Positions 5,795-13,888 of a DNA stretch of 31,826 bases are shown here, piece by piece (the stretch's first letter is position 1; each line of letters opens with the position of its first letter). The DNA is from an uncultured Alcaligenaceae bacterium (GTDB taxonomy: Bacteria; Pseudomonadota; Gammaproteobacteria; Burkholderiales; Burkholderiaceae_B), in assembly GCA_937952975.1 (NCBI GenBank), contig CALFXX010000152.1, forward strand, positions 1 through 31,826. The letters are read 5' to 3'. Below the pieces are notes generated by a model. That model was not told the DNA's origin and did not search any database. It saw only the letters and a program-made list of their open reading frames with translations. A program made the translations under genes and the position numbers.

Positions 5795-7840
5795 TTACAA
5801 AAGATTTTTAACCGCTTGCGCGACTTTTTCTGCCGTCAAGCCAAAATATTTAAACAGTGCACCCGCTGGCGCTGATTCACCGTAAGTGTCAATGCCAATC
5901 ACTGTGCCGTCAAGCCCAACATACTTGTGCCAGAGCCCCGTCACACCGGCCTCAACCGCAACGCGTGGCATCCCTTTGGGCAACACCGAAGCACGCCAAG
6001 CAGCGTCTTGTTGATCGAACACATCGGTGCTGGGCATCGAAACGACGCGTACAGCAATACCTTCGGTGGCCAAGAGTTTTTGAGCATCGATCGCAATCGC
6101 CACTTCTGAGCCTGTTGCGAGGATTGCAGCCTTTGCGTTCGCAGCGTCTTGCAAGACATAACCACCACGTGCCACTTGTTTTAATGTTTCGGCGCTGCGC
6201 GCAACAAACGGCAAATTTTGGCGTGATAACAATAAAGCGGTTGGGCCACCCGCATGGACGTCCATCCCGATACTGCTTGGACGGCTCACCGCCGCCAACC
6301 AGGCTGCAGTCGTTTCGACCGTATCGCAGGGACGCCACACCGATAAATTAGGAATCAAACGCAAGCTGCTAGCGTGTTCAATAGACTGATGGGTGGGGCC
6401 ATCTTCGCCCAAGCCAATCGAGTCGTGCGTAAAGACGTGTACGACGCGTTGCTTCATCAACGCCGCCATACGCAACGCGTTGCGTGAGTAATCAGAGAAG
6501 GTCAAGAACGTGCCCCCAAAGGGCAAATAGCCGCCGTGCAAGGCTATGCCATTCATGATGGCCGCCATACCAAATTCGCGCACGCCGTAATTAATGTGCC
6601 GACCAAACTGAACGCCCGCTACGCTTGCGCGCACGGGTATCGCGCCTTTCCAGTCCGTAAAGTTCGACCCCGTTAGGTCAGCAGAGCCACCTAGCATCTC
6701 GGGCAACAACTCAACCAACGCTGTGATCGCTTGCTGCGAGGCTTTACGTGAAGCCACGGTTTCAGCTTTATCGTTGGTGGCATTTAAAAGCTGTTGTGCT
6801 GCACTCGCAAAATCAGCAGGTAATTCGCCGCGCATGCGACGTGTGAATTCGCGCGCCTCGGCGGGAAACTGGGCCGAATAAGCATCAAACTTTTTTTGCC
6901 AGGCCGCTTGAGCCTGAGCACCGGCGGCGCGCTGATCCCAACCCTGATACACCGCGTCAGGGATGTCGAAAGGCGCATGCGGCCAATTGATTGCGGTGCG
7001 CGTGCGAGCGATTTCTTCAGCACCCAAGGGCGAGCCATGAACTTTATCTGTGCCAGCAACAGTTGGCGCACCCTTGCCGATCACTGTACGACAAATGATT
7101 AAAGTCGGACGCGCCTGGGCAACACCGGTCAAGCGGGCCTGTTTGATTGCCTGATCCACCAAAGCCACGTCATGGCCATCAGCCACGCGTGCGACATTCC
7201 ATCCATAGGCTTCAAAACGTTTAGCGGTGTCATCGGCGAACCAGTGTTCAACTTTACCGTCGATTGAAATACCATTGTCGTCATACAAGACAACCAACTT
7301 GCCTAAACGCAACGTTCCGGCCAACGAACACACCTCGTGTGAGATGCCTTCCATCAGACAGCCATCACCGACAAACGCATAAGTGTGGTGATCGACGAGC
7401 CTGTGTTCAGGGCGATTAAATTCAGCGGCTAACAGGGCTTCTGCAAGCGCCATCCCAACCGCGTTGGCCAAACCTTGCCCCAAAGGACCCGTGGTGGTTT
7501 CAATGCCAGGTGTGATGCCGACCTCAGGATGGCCCGGCGTCTTTGAATGTAGCTGTCGAAACTTGCGCAACTCATCCATCGACAAGTCGTATCCGGTCAG
7601 ATGCAGCAACGCGTAAATCAACATTGAGCCATGGCCGTTTGACAGCACGAAACGATCGCGATTGGCCCAAGCCGGATCTGCCGGATTGTGGCGCAGGTGG
7701 CGAGTAAACAGCGCTTGCGCCATTTCAGCCATGCCCATGGGGGCGCCCGGATGCCCAGAGTTGGCTTGCTGGACTGCGTCCATAGCAAGGGCTCGAATGG
7801 CATCGGCCAATTTAACGGGGACAGCAGTAGTTGAATTCAT
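5795..7840 (-). CDS. tkt: Transketolase
   Basis: A 681-residue thiamine-diphosphate enzyme moving two-carbon ketol units between sugar phosphates in the pentose phosphate pathway (and the Calvin cycle where present). Visible landmarks: QQANSGHPGAPMGMAEMA near the N-terminus, the ThDP/Mg motif beginning GDGCLMEGISHEVCSLAG and ending with an N-x-I-S-I-D-G turn, the substrate-site histidine region KVHGSPLG, and the pyrimidine-domain motif HDSIGLGEDGPTHQSIEH. I chose ATG 7840 (MNSTTAVPVKL...); the frame extends 26 codons upstream, but the extension is not transketolase-like and would occupy most of the promoter region shared with rsmE. First gene of the tkt-gapA-pgk cluster. Confidence 0.97.
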   Translation of the reverse strand: MNSTTAVPVKLADAIRALAMDAVQQANSGHPGAPMGMAEMAQALFTRHLRHNPADPAWANRDRFVLSNGHGSMLIYALLHLTGYDLSMDELRKFRQLHSKTPGHPEVGITPGIETTTGPLGQGLANAVGMALAEALLAAEFNRPEHRLVDHHTYAFVGDGCLMEGISHEVCSLAGTLRLGKLVVLYDDNGISIDGKVEHWFADDTAKRFEAYGWNVARVADGHDVALVDQAIKQARLTGVAQARPTLIICRTVIGKGAPTVAGTDKVHGSPLGAEEIARTRTAINWPHAPFDIPDAVYQGWDQRAAGAQAQAAWQKKFDAYSAQFPAEAREFTRRMRGELPADFASAAQQLLNATNDKAETVASRKASQQAITALVELLPEMLGGSADLTGSNFTDWKGAIPVRASVAGVQFGRHINYGVREFGMAAIMNGIALHGGYLPFGGTFLTFSDYSRNALRMAALMKQRVVHVFTHDSIGLGEDGPTHQSIEHASSLRLIPNLSVWRPCDTVETTAAWLAAVSRPSSIGMDVHAGGPTALLLSRQNLPFVARSAETLKQVARGGYVLQDAANAKAAILATGSEVAIAIDAQKLLATEGIAVRVVSMPSTDVFDQQDAAWRASVLPKGMPRVAVEAGVTGLWHKYVGLDGTVIGIDTYGESAPAGALFKYFGLTAEKVAQAVKNLL

Positions 7841-7892
7841 GCGATGTGTCCCGCCCAAACAGGCACAGGAAAAATGGGTTACAAAACGTAGG

Positions 7893-7901
7893 AGTTTAGC
7901 A
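7893..7901 (-). promoter_or_regulatory. Possible extended -10 promoter for tkt
   Basis: On the minus strand TGC-TAAACT is an extended -10-like element, 52 bases upstream of the tkt start. No good -35 hexamer stands at the usual distance. On the plus strand TATAAC at 7906-7911 could serve rsmE, also without a clear -35. Both are tentative. Confidence 0.3.
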
Positions 7902-7937
7902 CCCGTATAACCCCTCACACTCTCACTGAGCGACCTG

Positions 7938-8678
7938 ATGGCTGACCCCCGCTTTTACTGCCCTGAACCGATTTTTGCCGGGCAAGAACTCGCGCTGCCA
8001 GCCCCCCTGGCGCATCACATCCGCGTGAGACGACTCGAGGCGGGCGACACGGTCGTGCTGTTTGACGGCCGAGGCGGTGAGATCGCGGGCACGCTGAGCT
8101 TTGAAGGCAAAAAAACGATTGTTTTACTTGGTGAGCACATCCCAAAAGAGGCCGAACTGAGGGGCGAAATTACCTTGATCCAGGCCTTGCCCACAGGAGA
8201 CAAAATGGATTGGATTATCGAAAAAGCCGTCGAACTCGGTGTGCACCGGATCATTCCTGTTGCAGCGCAGCGTAGCGTACTGAAATTATCGGGGCCGCGG
8301 CTTGAAAAGCGCCTTGAACACTGGCGCGGCATTATTACGTCGGCGTCTGAGCAGTGCGGCCGCAATCGCTTGATGTCCTTAAGCGCCCCGCAAAGCCTTG
8401 AGGATGCAATTGCTGCGATCGCGCCCGAACAGCGCTTGATGTGTGACCCAGAGGCAGATCACACCCTTGCCGAGCATGTTGCAGCAAGCCACCAACAGCC
8501 CAGGATGATCAACGCGCTAACCCTGCTCATCGGGCCGGAAGGTGGCTGGAGCCCCGAGGAAACTGCTGTCGCAACGCGACGGGGAGTGACAAGGATAAGG
8601 TTTGGCTTGAGGGTGCTGCGCACCGAAACAGCCGGACTGGCAATGGTCGCAGCAACCACTGCCCTACTGGGTTGGTAG
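7938..8678 (+). CDS. rsmE: 16S rRNA (uracil(1498)-N(3))-methyltransferase RsmE
   Basis: A 246-residue SPOUT-class methyltransferase that methylates N3 of U1498 of 16S rRNA in the assembled 30S subunit. The N-terminal PUA-like RNA-binding domain (RFYCPEPIFAGQELALPAPLAHHIRVRRL) is followed by the SPOUT domain with KMDWIIEKAVELGVHRIIPV, the ASEQCGRNRL segment, and the trefoil-knot SAM site LIGPEGGWSPEE with LRVLRTETAGLA at the C-terminus. Length is normal. It is divergent from tkt and convergent with the barstar-like gene, with only 17 bases between the two stops. Ribosome site upstream of ATG 7938 is weak. Confidence 0.95.
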   Translation: MADPRFYCPEPIFAGQELALPAPLAHHIRVRRLEAGDTVVLFDGRGGEIAGTLSFEGKKTIVLLGEHIPKEAELRGEITLIQALPTGDKMDWIIEKAVELGVHRIIPVAAQRSVLKLSGPRLEKRLEHWRGIITSASEQCGRNRLMSLSAPQSLEDAIAAIAPEQRLMCDPEADHTLAEHVAASHQQPRMINALTLLIGPEGGWSPEETAVATRRGVTRIRFGLRVLRTETAGLAMVAATTALLGW

Positions 8679-8695
8679 CCTGAACTCGCCGCGGA

Positions 8696-9160
8696 TTACG
8701 CCGGCTCGTCACTCCAGTTGTTGACGACACCCGGCTTGTCGTCAGGGTGCTTACCGGCATGCTCAATACCAAAGATAAAGACACGACCATTTTCTCGGGC
8801 AAAGCTCACAGCGTCGTTTAAGACCTGCATAAACTGCACGCCGTCCGTGACGATCGCCGGATCTGCCGAATGCAGTTTTTCAAAAACCAGAACCAAGCCC
8901 TCTTTTTGATCGAGCAGACTGTCGCACAGACAATCAAAAAACGAATCAAAACTTGAGCCAAAGAACTGTGGGTAGTCGACGGCCTTGACGACGGCACGAA
9001 ACACCGCAGAGCGGCTACGCGCCTTATCGCACTGCGCCACACACCAGGCCAGTCCCTTCTCGGCCGCTGCAGTCGAAAGCAAATCGACTCCGGTGCCAGG
9101 ATCAAAATCCCCGCCACTGCGCAACAGCTGCTTTAATTTTGGATCAACCGCCTTACTCAT
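8696..9160 (-). CDS. Barstar-family protein (ribonuclease inhibitor fold), orphan
   Basis: A 154-residue protein whose central part matches barstar, the inhibitor that blocks barnase-type RNases. The diagnostic helix is present: YPQFFGSSFDSFFDCLCDSL (residues 63-82) aligns with barstar's Y-Y-G-E-N-L-D-A-L-W-D-C-L, keeping both acidic contact residues (D72 and D76, equal to D35 and D39 in barstar). The next strand GLVLVFEKL and helix GVQFMQVLNDAVSFA also fit the fold. It is longer than Bacillus barstar (about 90), with an N-terminal extension of about 35 residues and a C-terminal tail. No barnase or other RNase toxin gene is nearby, so its partner and role are unknown. A GGAG ribosome site precedes ATG 9160. 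Confidence 0.8.
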   Translation of the reverse strand: MSKAVDPKLKQLLRSGGDFDPGTGVDLLSTAAAEKGLAWCVAQCDKARSRSAVFRAVVKAVDYPQFFGSSFDSFFDCLCDSLLDQKEGLVLVFEKLHSADPAIVTDGVQFMQVLNDAVSFARENGRVFIFGIEHAGKHPDDKPGVVNNWSDEPA

Positions 9161-9191
9161 TTCAGAGGGCTCCTAGAACAAGGCCACATGT

Positions 9192-9218
9192 TTGTCGTGT
9201 AGTTTTAGCATACGACAA
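9192..9218. repeat. Inverted repeat upstream of the barstar-like gene
   Basis: TTGTCGT (9192-9198) and ACGACAA (9212-9218) form a perfect 7-bp inverted repeat with a 13-base spacer, 32-58 bases before the barstar-like start. The minus strand spacer holds a -10-like TATGCT, so it could be an operator over the promoter. The remainder of this 125-base gap is AT-rich (an A7 run near 9262) with no clear maeB terminator. Confidence 0.4.
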
Positions 9219-9285
9219 CTAGATGAGCCTCGTCGATGGTTAATTATTCGCGGTCAATAGCAAAAAAATAATGGATTGAAACAAC

Positions 9286-11601
9286 TTACAGCAGTTTGGC
9301 CTGTTGGCGCCCAAACGCCAGATCATTGGCCTCAACGACCGTCAGCGCTGTCATATTGACAATGCGCCGTACCGTCGCGCTAGTGGTCAGGATGTGCACC
9401 GGCGCATTCGCACCTAGCAAGAAAGGCCCCACCGCCACGTTACCCCCCGAAACCGTTTTAAGTAGGTTGTACGCAATATTGCCCGAGTCAACATTCGGAC
9501 AAACCAACAGATTTGCCGATCCTTTTAAGGTTGAAGACGGTAAGATTTTCAAACGTAGCGCCTCGTCTAAGGCACAATCGCCGTGCATTTCGCCATCCAC
9601 TTCAAGCTCTGGGGCCAACTGGTGAATCAAGGCCAGAGCCTGTTGCATTTTGGCACCAGAGGCTGAGCTGCCCGAACCAAAATTTGAACGCGACAGCAAC
9701 GCAATCTTGGGCACCAAATTTAAACGTCGCATCTGTGCGGCAGCCGCAATCGTAAATTCAGCAATTTGCTCGGCTGTGGGGTCATCATTCACATGCGTAT
9801 CAACCAGCGCCAGCGTCTGCTCGGGCAAGAGCAAAATATTCATGGCGGCGTACGTTGACGTGCCGGGCTGCTTTCCGATAATTTGGTCGATGTAACGCAA
9901 ATGGTCGGCGTACCCACTCACAGTGCCACAAATCATGCCATCGGCGTCACCCATTTTGACCATCGACGCACCAATCAAGGTTAAGCGTCGGCGCATTTCA
10001 ACCCGTGCCATTTCTTTGGTGACACCACTGCGACACATTTTTTCCCAGTAGGCGGTCCAGTATTGGTGAAACCGAGGGTCAAAATCTGGGTTCGTGACTT
10101 CAACATCCTCACCCAAACGCAAACGCAGACCAAACTTGTCAATACGGGCTTTCAAGACTTCAGGGCGTCCCACCAAGATAGGCTTTGCAAGCTTTTCGTC
10201 CACCACGACTTGCACGGCGCGCAACACACGCTCATCCTCACCTTCGGTGAACACGATACGTGCCTTACCGCCCGAACGCACGTGCGATTTCGCGCCCGCG
10301 AACAGCGGCTTCATAAACGCGCCCGAGCGATAAACGAACTGCTCAAGCTGCTCGACATAACCCTCTAGATCAGCGATTGGACGCGTGGCTACGCCGCACT
10401 CCATCGCAGCCTTGGCCACGGCCGGGGCAATGCGTACAATCAAGCGCGGATCAAACGGCTTGGGGATAAAGGAGTTCGGTCCAAAGGCCACGTCGTATTG
10501 ACCATAGGCGGCTGCAACGACTTCGCTTTGCTCTTCTTGGGCAAGCTTGGCAATCGCCACCACTGCGGCTTTTTCCATTTCGCGTGTAATCGTCGTGGCA
10601 CCAACATCTAGCGCGCCACGGAAGATATACGGAAAACACAACACGTTATTGACCTGGTTGGGATAATCAGAGCGACCCGTTGCCATCACAATGTCGTCGC
10701 GCACGGCGTGTGCATCGGCAGGCAAGATCTCAGGATTTGGATTCGCCAGAGCCAGAATCAATGGCCTTTTCGCCATGACCTTCACCATCTCGGGCTTAAG
10801 CACACCGCCTGCCGATAGCCCTAAAAATACATCCGCACCATCGATGATGTCAGCGAGTTTGCGTGCGTCGGTTTTTTGCGCAAAACGCGTTTTATCGGGG
10901 TCCATCAAAACGGTGCGGCCCTCGTAGACCACGCCTTCAATATCTGACACCCAAATATTTTTCAGCGGCAAGCCTAAATCCACCATTAAATCTAGGCACG
11001 CCAACGCAGCTGCGCCAGCGCCGGATACAACGACTTTGACTTGCTGAATATCTTTGCCAACAACTTCTAGTCCATTAATGAACGCGGCCGACACACAAAT
11101 CGCTGTGCCGTGCTGATCATCATGAAACACGGGGATGCGCATGCGGTCACGCAATTTACGCTCAACAATAAAGCACTCGGGCGCCTTGATATCCTCAAGG
11201 TTGATCCCGCCAAACGTTGGCTCTAGACCCGCAATGATTTCAACGAGCTTGTCTGGGTCTTGTTCGTTAATTTCGATATCGAACACATCGATACCAGCAA
11301 ATTTTTTGAACAGAACCGCTTTACCTTCCATGACCGGTTTCGAAGCCAGCGGACCAATATTGCCCAGGCCCAGCACCGCGGTACCGTTGGTAATTACGCC
11401 CACAAGATTGCCACGCGCAGTGTAGCGAAACGCATTAGCAGGATCCGCCACAATTTCTTCACAGGCGGCAGCAACACCAGGCGAATACGCCAGCGCCAGA
11501 TCACGCTGATTCGATAAAGTTTTAGTCGGTGTGACCGAAATTTTGCCGGGTCGACCCAGCTCGTGATACTCAAGCGCAGCCTGACGAAAGGTTTTTTCCA
11601 T
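9286..11601 (-). CDS. maeB: NADP-dependent malic enzyme with C-terminal phosphotransacetylase domain
   Basis: A 771-residue MaeB-type protein that decarboxylates malate to pyruvate, making NADPH for biosynthesis and linking the TCA cycle to gluconeogenesis. The N-terminal malic domain shows LAYSPGVAAACEEI, TNGTAVLGLGNIGPLASKP and FHDDQHGTAICVSAAF; the NAD(P)-binding domain follows (VVVSGAGAAALACLDLM, LALANPNPEILP). From about residue 430 there is a phosphate acetyl/butyryl-transferase-like domain (VFTEGEDERVLRA ... LVCPNVDSGNIAYNL ... VGPFLLGANAPVHIL), which in this class is regulatory and generally not thought catalytic. Length matches E. coli MaeB (759). The gene starts 21 bases after the FAD-binding-like gene, so both may share a transcript. 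Confidence 0.96.
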   Translation of the reverse strand: MEKTFRQAALEYHELGRPGKISVTPTKTLSNQRDLALAYSPGVAAACEEIVADPANAFRYTARGNLVGVITNGTAVLGLGNIGPLASKPVMEGKAVLFKKFAGIDVFDIEINEQDPDKLVEIIAGLEPTFGGINLEDIKAPECFIVERKLRDRMRIPVFHDDQHGTAICVSAAFINGLEVVGKDIQQVKVVVSGAGAAALACLDLMVDLGLPLKNIWVSDIEGVVYEGRTVLMDPDKTRFAQKTDARKLADIIDGADVFLGLSAGGVLKPEMVKVMAKRPLILALANPNPEILPADAHAVRDDIVMATGRSDYPNQVNNVLCFPYIFRGALDVGATTITREMEKAAVVAIAKLAQEEQSEVVAAAYGQYDVAFGPNSFIPKPFDPRLIVRIAPAVAKAAMECGVATRPIADLEGYVEQLEQFVYRSGAFMKPLFAGAKSHVRSGGKARIVFTEGEDERVLRAVQVVVDEKLAKPILVGRPEVLKARIDKFGLRLRLGEDVEVTNPDFDPRFHQYWTAYWEKMCRSGVTKEMARVEMRRRLTLIGASMVKMGDADGMICGTVSGYADHLRYIDQIIGKQPGTSTYAAMNILLLPEQTLALVDTHVNDDPTAEQIAEFTIAAAAQMRRLNLVPKIALLSRSNFGSGSSASGAKMQQALALIHQLAPELEVDGEMHGDCALDEALRLKILPSSTLKGSANLLVCPNVDSGNIAYNLLKTVSGGNVAVGPFLLGANAPVHILTTSATVRRIVNMTALTVVEANDLAFGRQQAKLL

Positions 11602-11622
11602 GTTGCTCTGCCAATGAACGGT

Positions 11623-12591
11623 TTAAGAGGCCGATTCTAGCCCCTTTAGGTTAGAGTTTGAACCAAATACCCCGAATGGATCAAGGATGTGCTTGAGTTC
11701 TTGATCCAGGTGTGAAGCCAGTGCAATGTCTTGCTCACTGTGCTGAGCGTTAGCTTGCTCGCTGGCTTGCGCCCAGCGCTGACCTTGGGGCGGCGCCTCA
11801 GCGCACTTCAGCCACAGCGTTTGCACCCAGCCCAGTCGACCTTGGTGGCCAACCAACAATCGCGCTAGATTAGGCTCGTGCTCAGGCGTCGCCATCAACG
11901 CATTGAGCCTGTAACGAGCCGGCCATGGCGTTAACTGTGCGCATCGCTGGGCAGCTTCTGAGGCAGCCAGCTCAAACAACTTGGGCACCAACCTCTGCAC
12001 GGTCAGACTGCGCAGTGGGGCTTGCGAATTTGCACCGAAGGGACCAAGCACCTCAACGGTTCCATCCGCTAACAACACCTCTACTCGCTCAATCATTTGT
12101 GCCGCAACTAGTATGAGGGCCTCGGGATCATGCGCACGTTGAGTGCCGGCAGGCCACGCAAACCACTGCGCCAGCGTCAATTCGGGCTCAAGCGCCATTT
12201 GATCAAACAAGCCCGTCTCTTTGAGTTGCGCCACCGTACACCCAGCATCAGCTCGCCAGACGCCTGTTTGCGCACCCGTCTGAGAAAACGCCGCGCCTTC
12301 GGTCTGAGGGGACACCCACAGCGTTGCCTGCTCACCGGAAGTCGTGCGCTCGCCCCCATCTAACGCCAACGCCACCCCATATTCCCGGCATAGCGCCCTG
12401 GCATGCGCGACGTCCTCAGGACGCAGGGGCTTCAGCCAAGCCTGTCGCGTCTGGCCTGAGGCCGCATTGAACGCCTCGATTCGCACAGTGCCCAACGCCA
12501 TTCTTGTAAGCCGAGCGCAAAACTGCTCAAAAGGCGTCGCCGGCGTACGGCGTCCCACAAGAAAAGCACGTCTGGATGTTGGAGTAACCAC
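11623..12591 (-). CDS. FAD-binding (PCMH/VAO-like) oxidoreductase homologue, divergent
   Basis: A 322-residue protein resembling the FAD-binding type 4 (GlcD/GlcE-like) family. The evidence is partial: an N-terminal region with LRPEDVAHARALCREYGVALAL, matching the usual 'rP.t.edV..al..c' opening of the PCMH FAD domain; a DAGCTVAQLKETGL segment like the second half of that domain; and the C-terminal ending LDQELKHILDPFGVFGSNS, which matches the family's 'lK..lDP.gifnpg'. The typical glycine-rich FAD loop is not obvious, so flavin binding may be lost. The start is GTG 12591 with AGAGG upstream. The N-terminus carries a twin-arginine-like SRRAFLVG without a hydrophobic stretch after it. It lies directly before maeB and is divergent from the aminotransferase with 31 bases between starts. 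Substrate unknown. Confidence 0.6.
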   Translation of the reverse strand: MVTPTSRRAFLVGRRTPATPFEQFCARLTRMALGTVRIEAFNAASGQTRQAWLKPLRPEDVAHARALCREYGVALALDGGERTTSGEQATLWVSPQTEGAAFSQTGAQTGVWRADAGCTVAQLKETGLFDQMALEPELTLAQWFAWPAGTQRAHDPEALILVAAQMIERVEVLLADGTVEVLGPFGANSQAPLRSLTVQRLVPKLFELAASEAAQRCAQLTPWPARYRLNALMATPEHEPNLARLLVGHQGRLGWVQTLWLKCAEAPPQGQRWAQASEQANAQHSEQDIALASHLDQELKHILDPFGVFGSNSNLKGLESAS

Positions 12592-12622
12592 TACAATTCA
12601 GCCTCTTACGGAGAGATAGGTC

Positions 12623-13780
12623 ATGACAGTCCTTGCAGCACGCACCGCCGATACCGTGACCTTTCACGCGGTCGAACTTTTTAAACAAGCCACAACGCTG
12701 CAACGCAGCGGCATCGACATTATCAGCCTTGGCGTCGGAGAACCCGACTTTACCGCAGCCCCGCAAGTGATCCAAGCCATGCAACACGCTGCGCAGTCAG
12801 GTAAAAGTGGCTACTCGCCGCCAGCTGGCCTACCCGAACTCAGAGAAGCGATCGCTGGGTTTTATGCTCAACAACTTGGCGCCAAAGTCGACCCTAATCG
12901 GGTCATCGTCACCTCGGGCGCAAGCGGTGCACTGTTGCTAGCAGCCATGGCGCTCATCAACCCCGGCGATGAAGTCTTGATGCCCGACCCATGCTATCCG
13001 CCAAATCGTAACTTTGTCGGTGCTGCAGGTGGCACCACAAAACTGATCCCCACCACAATCGCCAATCGCTTTCAACTGGCAGACACTGACATCGAGCAAC
13101 ACTGGGGGCCCGCCACACGCGGCGTCTTGATCGCCTCGCCAAGCAACCCTACCGGCACCTCTATCCCACGTGACGCACTGACCCGTCTGATCAAACAAGT
13201 TCACGCACGCAACGGTTTTGTGATGATGGACGAAATTTATCTGAGCTTATCGTATGATGGCGCGCGGCAGTCTGCGTTAGCGATCGATGACAATCTCATT
13301 ATCCTGAATAGCTTTTCAAAGTATTTCAATATGACGGGTTGGCGTCTGGGTTGGATGATTGTTCCGACCCATATGGTTGAACCCATCGAAAAAATGGCAG
13401 CGAGTTTAGCAATCTGCGCACCAACACTGGCGCAACACGGTGCCATCGCCTGCTTTGAGTCCGACGCCCTGGCGCTTTTTGAGCAGCGCCGCGAAGCCTT
13501 CAGGCAACGTCGTGATTATCTGGTGCCGGCCCTGAAAGCTTTAAACATTGACGTGCCTGTCACGCCTGACGGCGCGTTTTATGTCTACGGCGATGTCTCA
13601 GCGCACTCATCAGACAGCAACGCTTTTTCAGCCGCGCTGCTCAATGGGGCGCGCGTTGCGGCCGTGGCAGGCTTAGATTTTGGGCCCGCACACGCTGCGC
13701 ATACCATGCGCTTTGCCTACACCACTGGGCTCGAGCGTTTGCAAGAGGCGATCCACCGCATGAAGGCTTTTTTAGGTTAA
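12623..13780 (+). CDS. Pyridoxal-phosphate-dependent class I/II aminotransferase
   Basis: A 385-residue fold-type I aminotransferase of the aspartate aminotransferase superfamily. Motifs in order: ISLGVGEPDFTAAP (34-47), the GYSPPAGLPELREAIA segment, TSGASGALLLA for the phosphate cup, SPSNPTGT (172-179, the Asn that contacts PLP O3'), MMDEIYLSLSYDG (Asp203 paired with the pyridine nitrogen), and SFSKYFNMTGWRLGW with the PLP lysine K233. The C-terminal Arg that binds the substrate carboxylate is likely in TMRFAYTT. The amino donor cannot be read from sequence; homologues are annotated broadly as aspartate/alanine/aromatic aminotransferases. GGAGAG provides a ribosome site. A -10-like TACAAT stands at 12592-12597 without a convincing -35. 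Confidence 0.92.
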   Translation: MTVLAARTADTVTFHAVELFKQATTLQRSGIDIISLGVGEPDFTAAPQVIQAMQHAAQSGKSGYSPPAGLPELREAIAGFYAQQLGAKVDPNRVIVTSGASGALLLAAMALINPGDEVLMPDPCYPPNRNFVGAAGGTTKLIPTTIANRFQLADTDIEQHWGPATRGVLIASPSNPTGTSIPRDALTRLIKQVHARNGFVMMDEIYLSLSYDGARQSALAIDDNLIILNSFSKYFNMTGWRLGWMIVPTHMVEPIEKMAASLAICAPTLAQHGAIACFESDALALFEQRREAFRQRRDYLVPALKALNIDVPVTPDGAFYVYGDVSAHSSDSNAFSAALLNGARVAAVAGLDFGPAHAAHTMRFAYTTGLERLQEAIHRMKAFLG

Positions 13781-13813
13781 TCCAAAGCCGCGTGCACGCT
13801 TTACGACTAACGC

Positions 13814-13888
13814 GTGCGCTTAGTCTTTGTGCGCTTAGTCTTTGTGCGCTTGGTCTGTGCGCGCTCAGTCTTTGTGCGCTTAATCTTT
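13814..13888. repeat. Five-copy 15-bp tandem repeat overlapping the lytic transglycosylase stop codon
   Basis: Five head-to-tail 15-bp units start at 13814, 13829, 13844, 13859 and 13874. Consensus on the plus strand is GTGCGCTTAGTCTTT; units 1 and 2 are identical and the others differ at one to three positions. On the minus strand each unit reads AAAGACTAAGCGCAC, and the last unit holds the lytic transglycosylase stop (AAA GAT TAA). The array fills most of the 99-base gap after the aminotransferase gene. Confidence 0.9.

Noticed and set aside
5857..6351. 164-codon open frame on the plus strand inside tkt
   Set aside because: It lies wholly antisense to a well-conserved transketolase, the protein is Arg/His/Pro-rich without a recognisable domain, and it has no ribosome site; it is a shadow of codon bias.
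7841..7918. N-terminal extension of transketolase by 26 codons
   Set aside because: The extra residues are not transketolase-like and would consume the promoter region; the start with MNSTTAVPVKL is better placed.
8696..9160. Barstar-like gene as half of a toxin-antitoxin module
   Set aside because: Neither neighbour (rsmE, maeB) is a toxin and no small frame beside it resembles an RNase; kept only as an orphan.
13814..13888. Tandem repeats considered as a CRISPR array
   Set aside because: Units are 15 bp and directly adjacent with no spacers; no cas genes are present.
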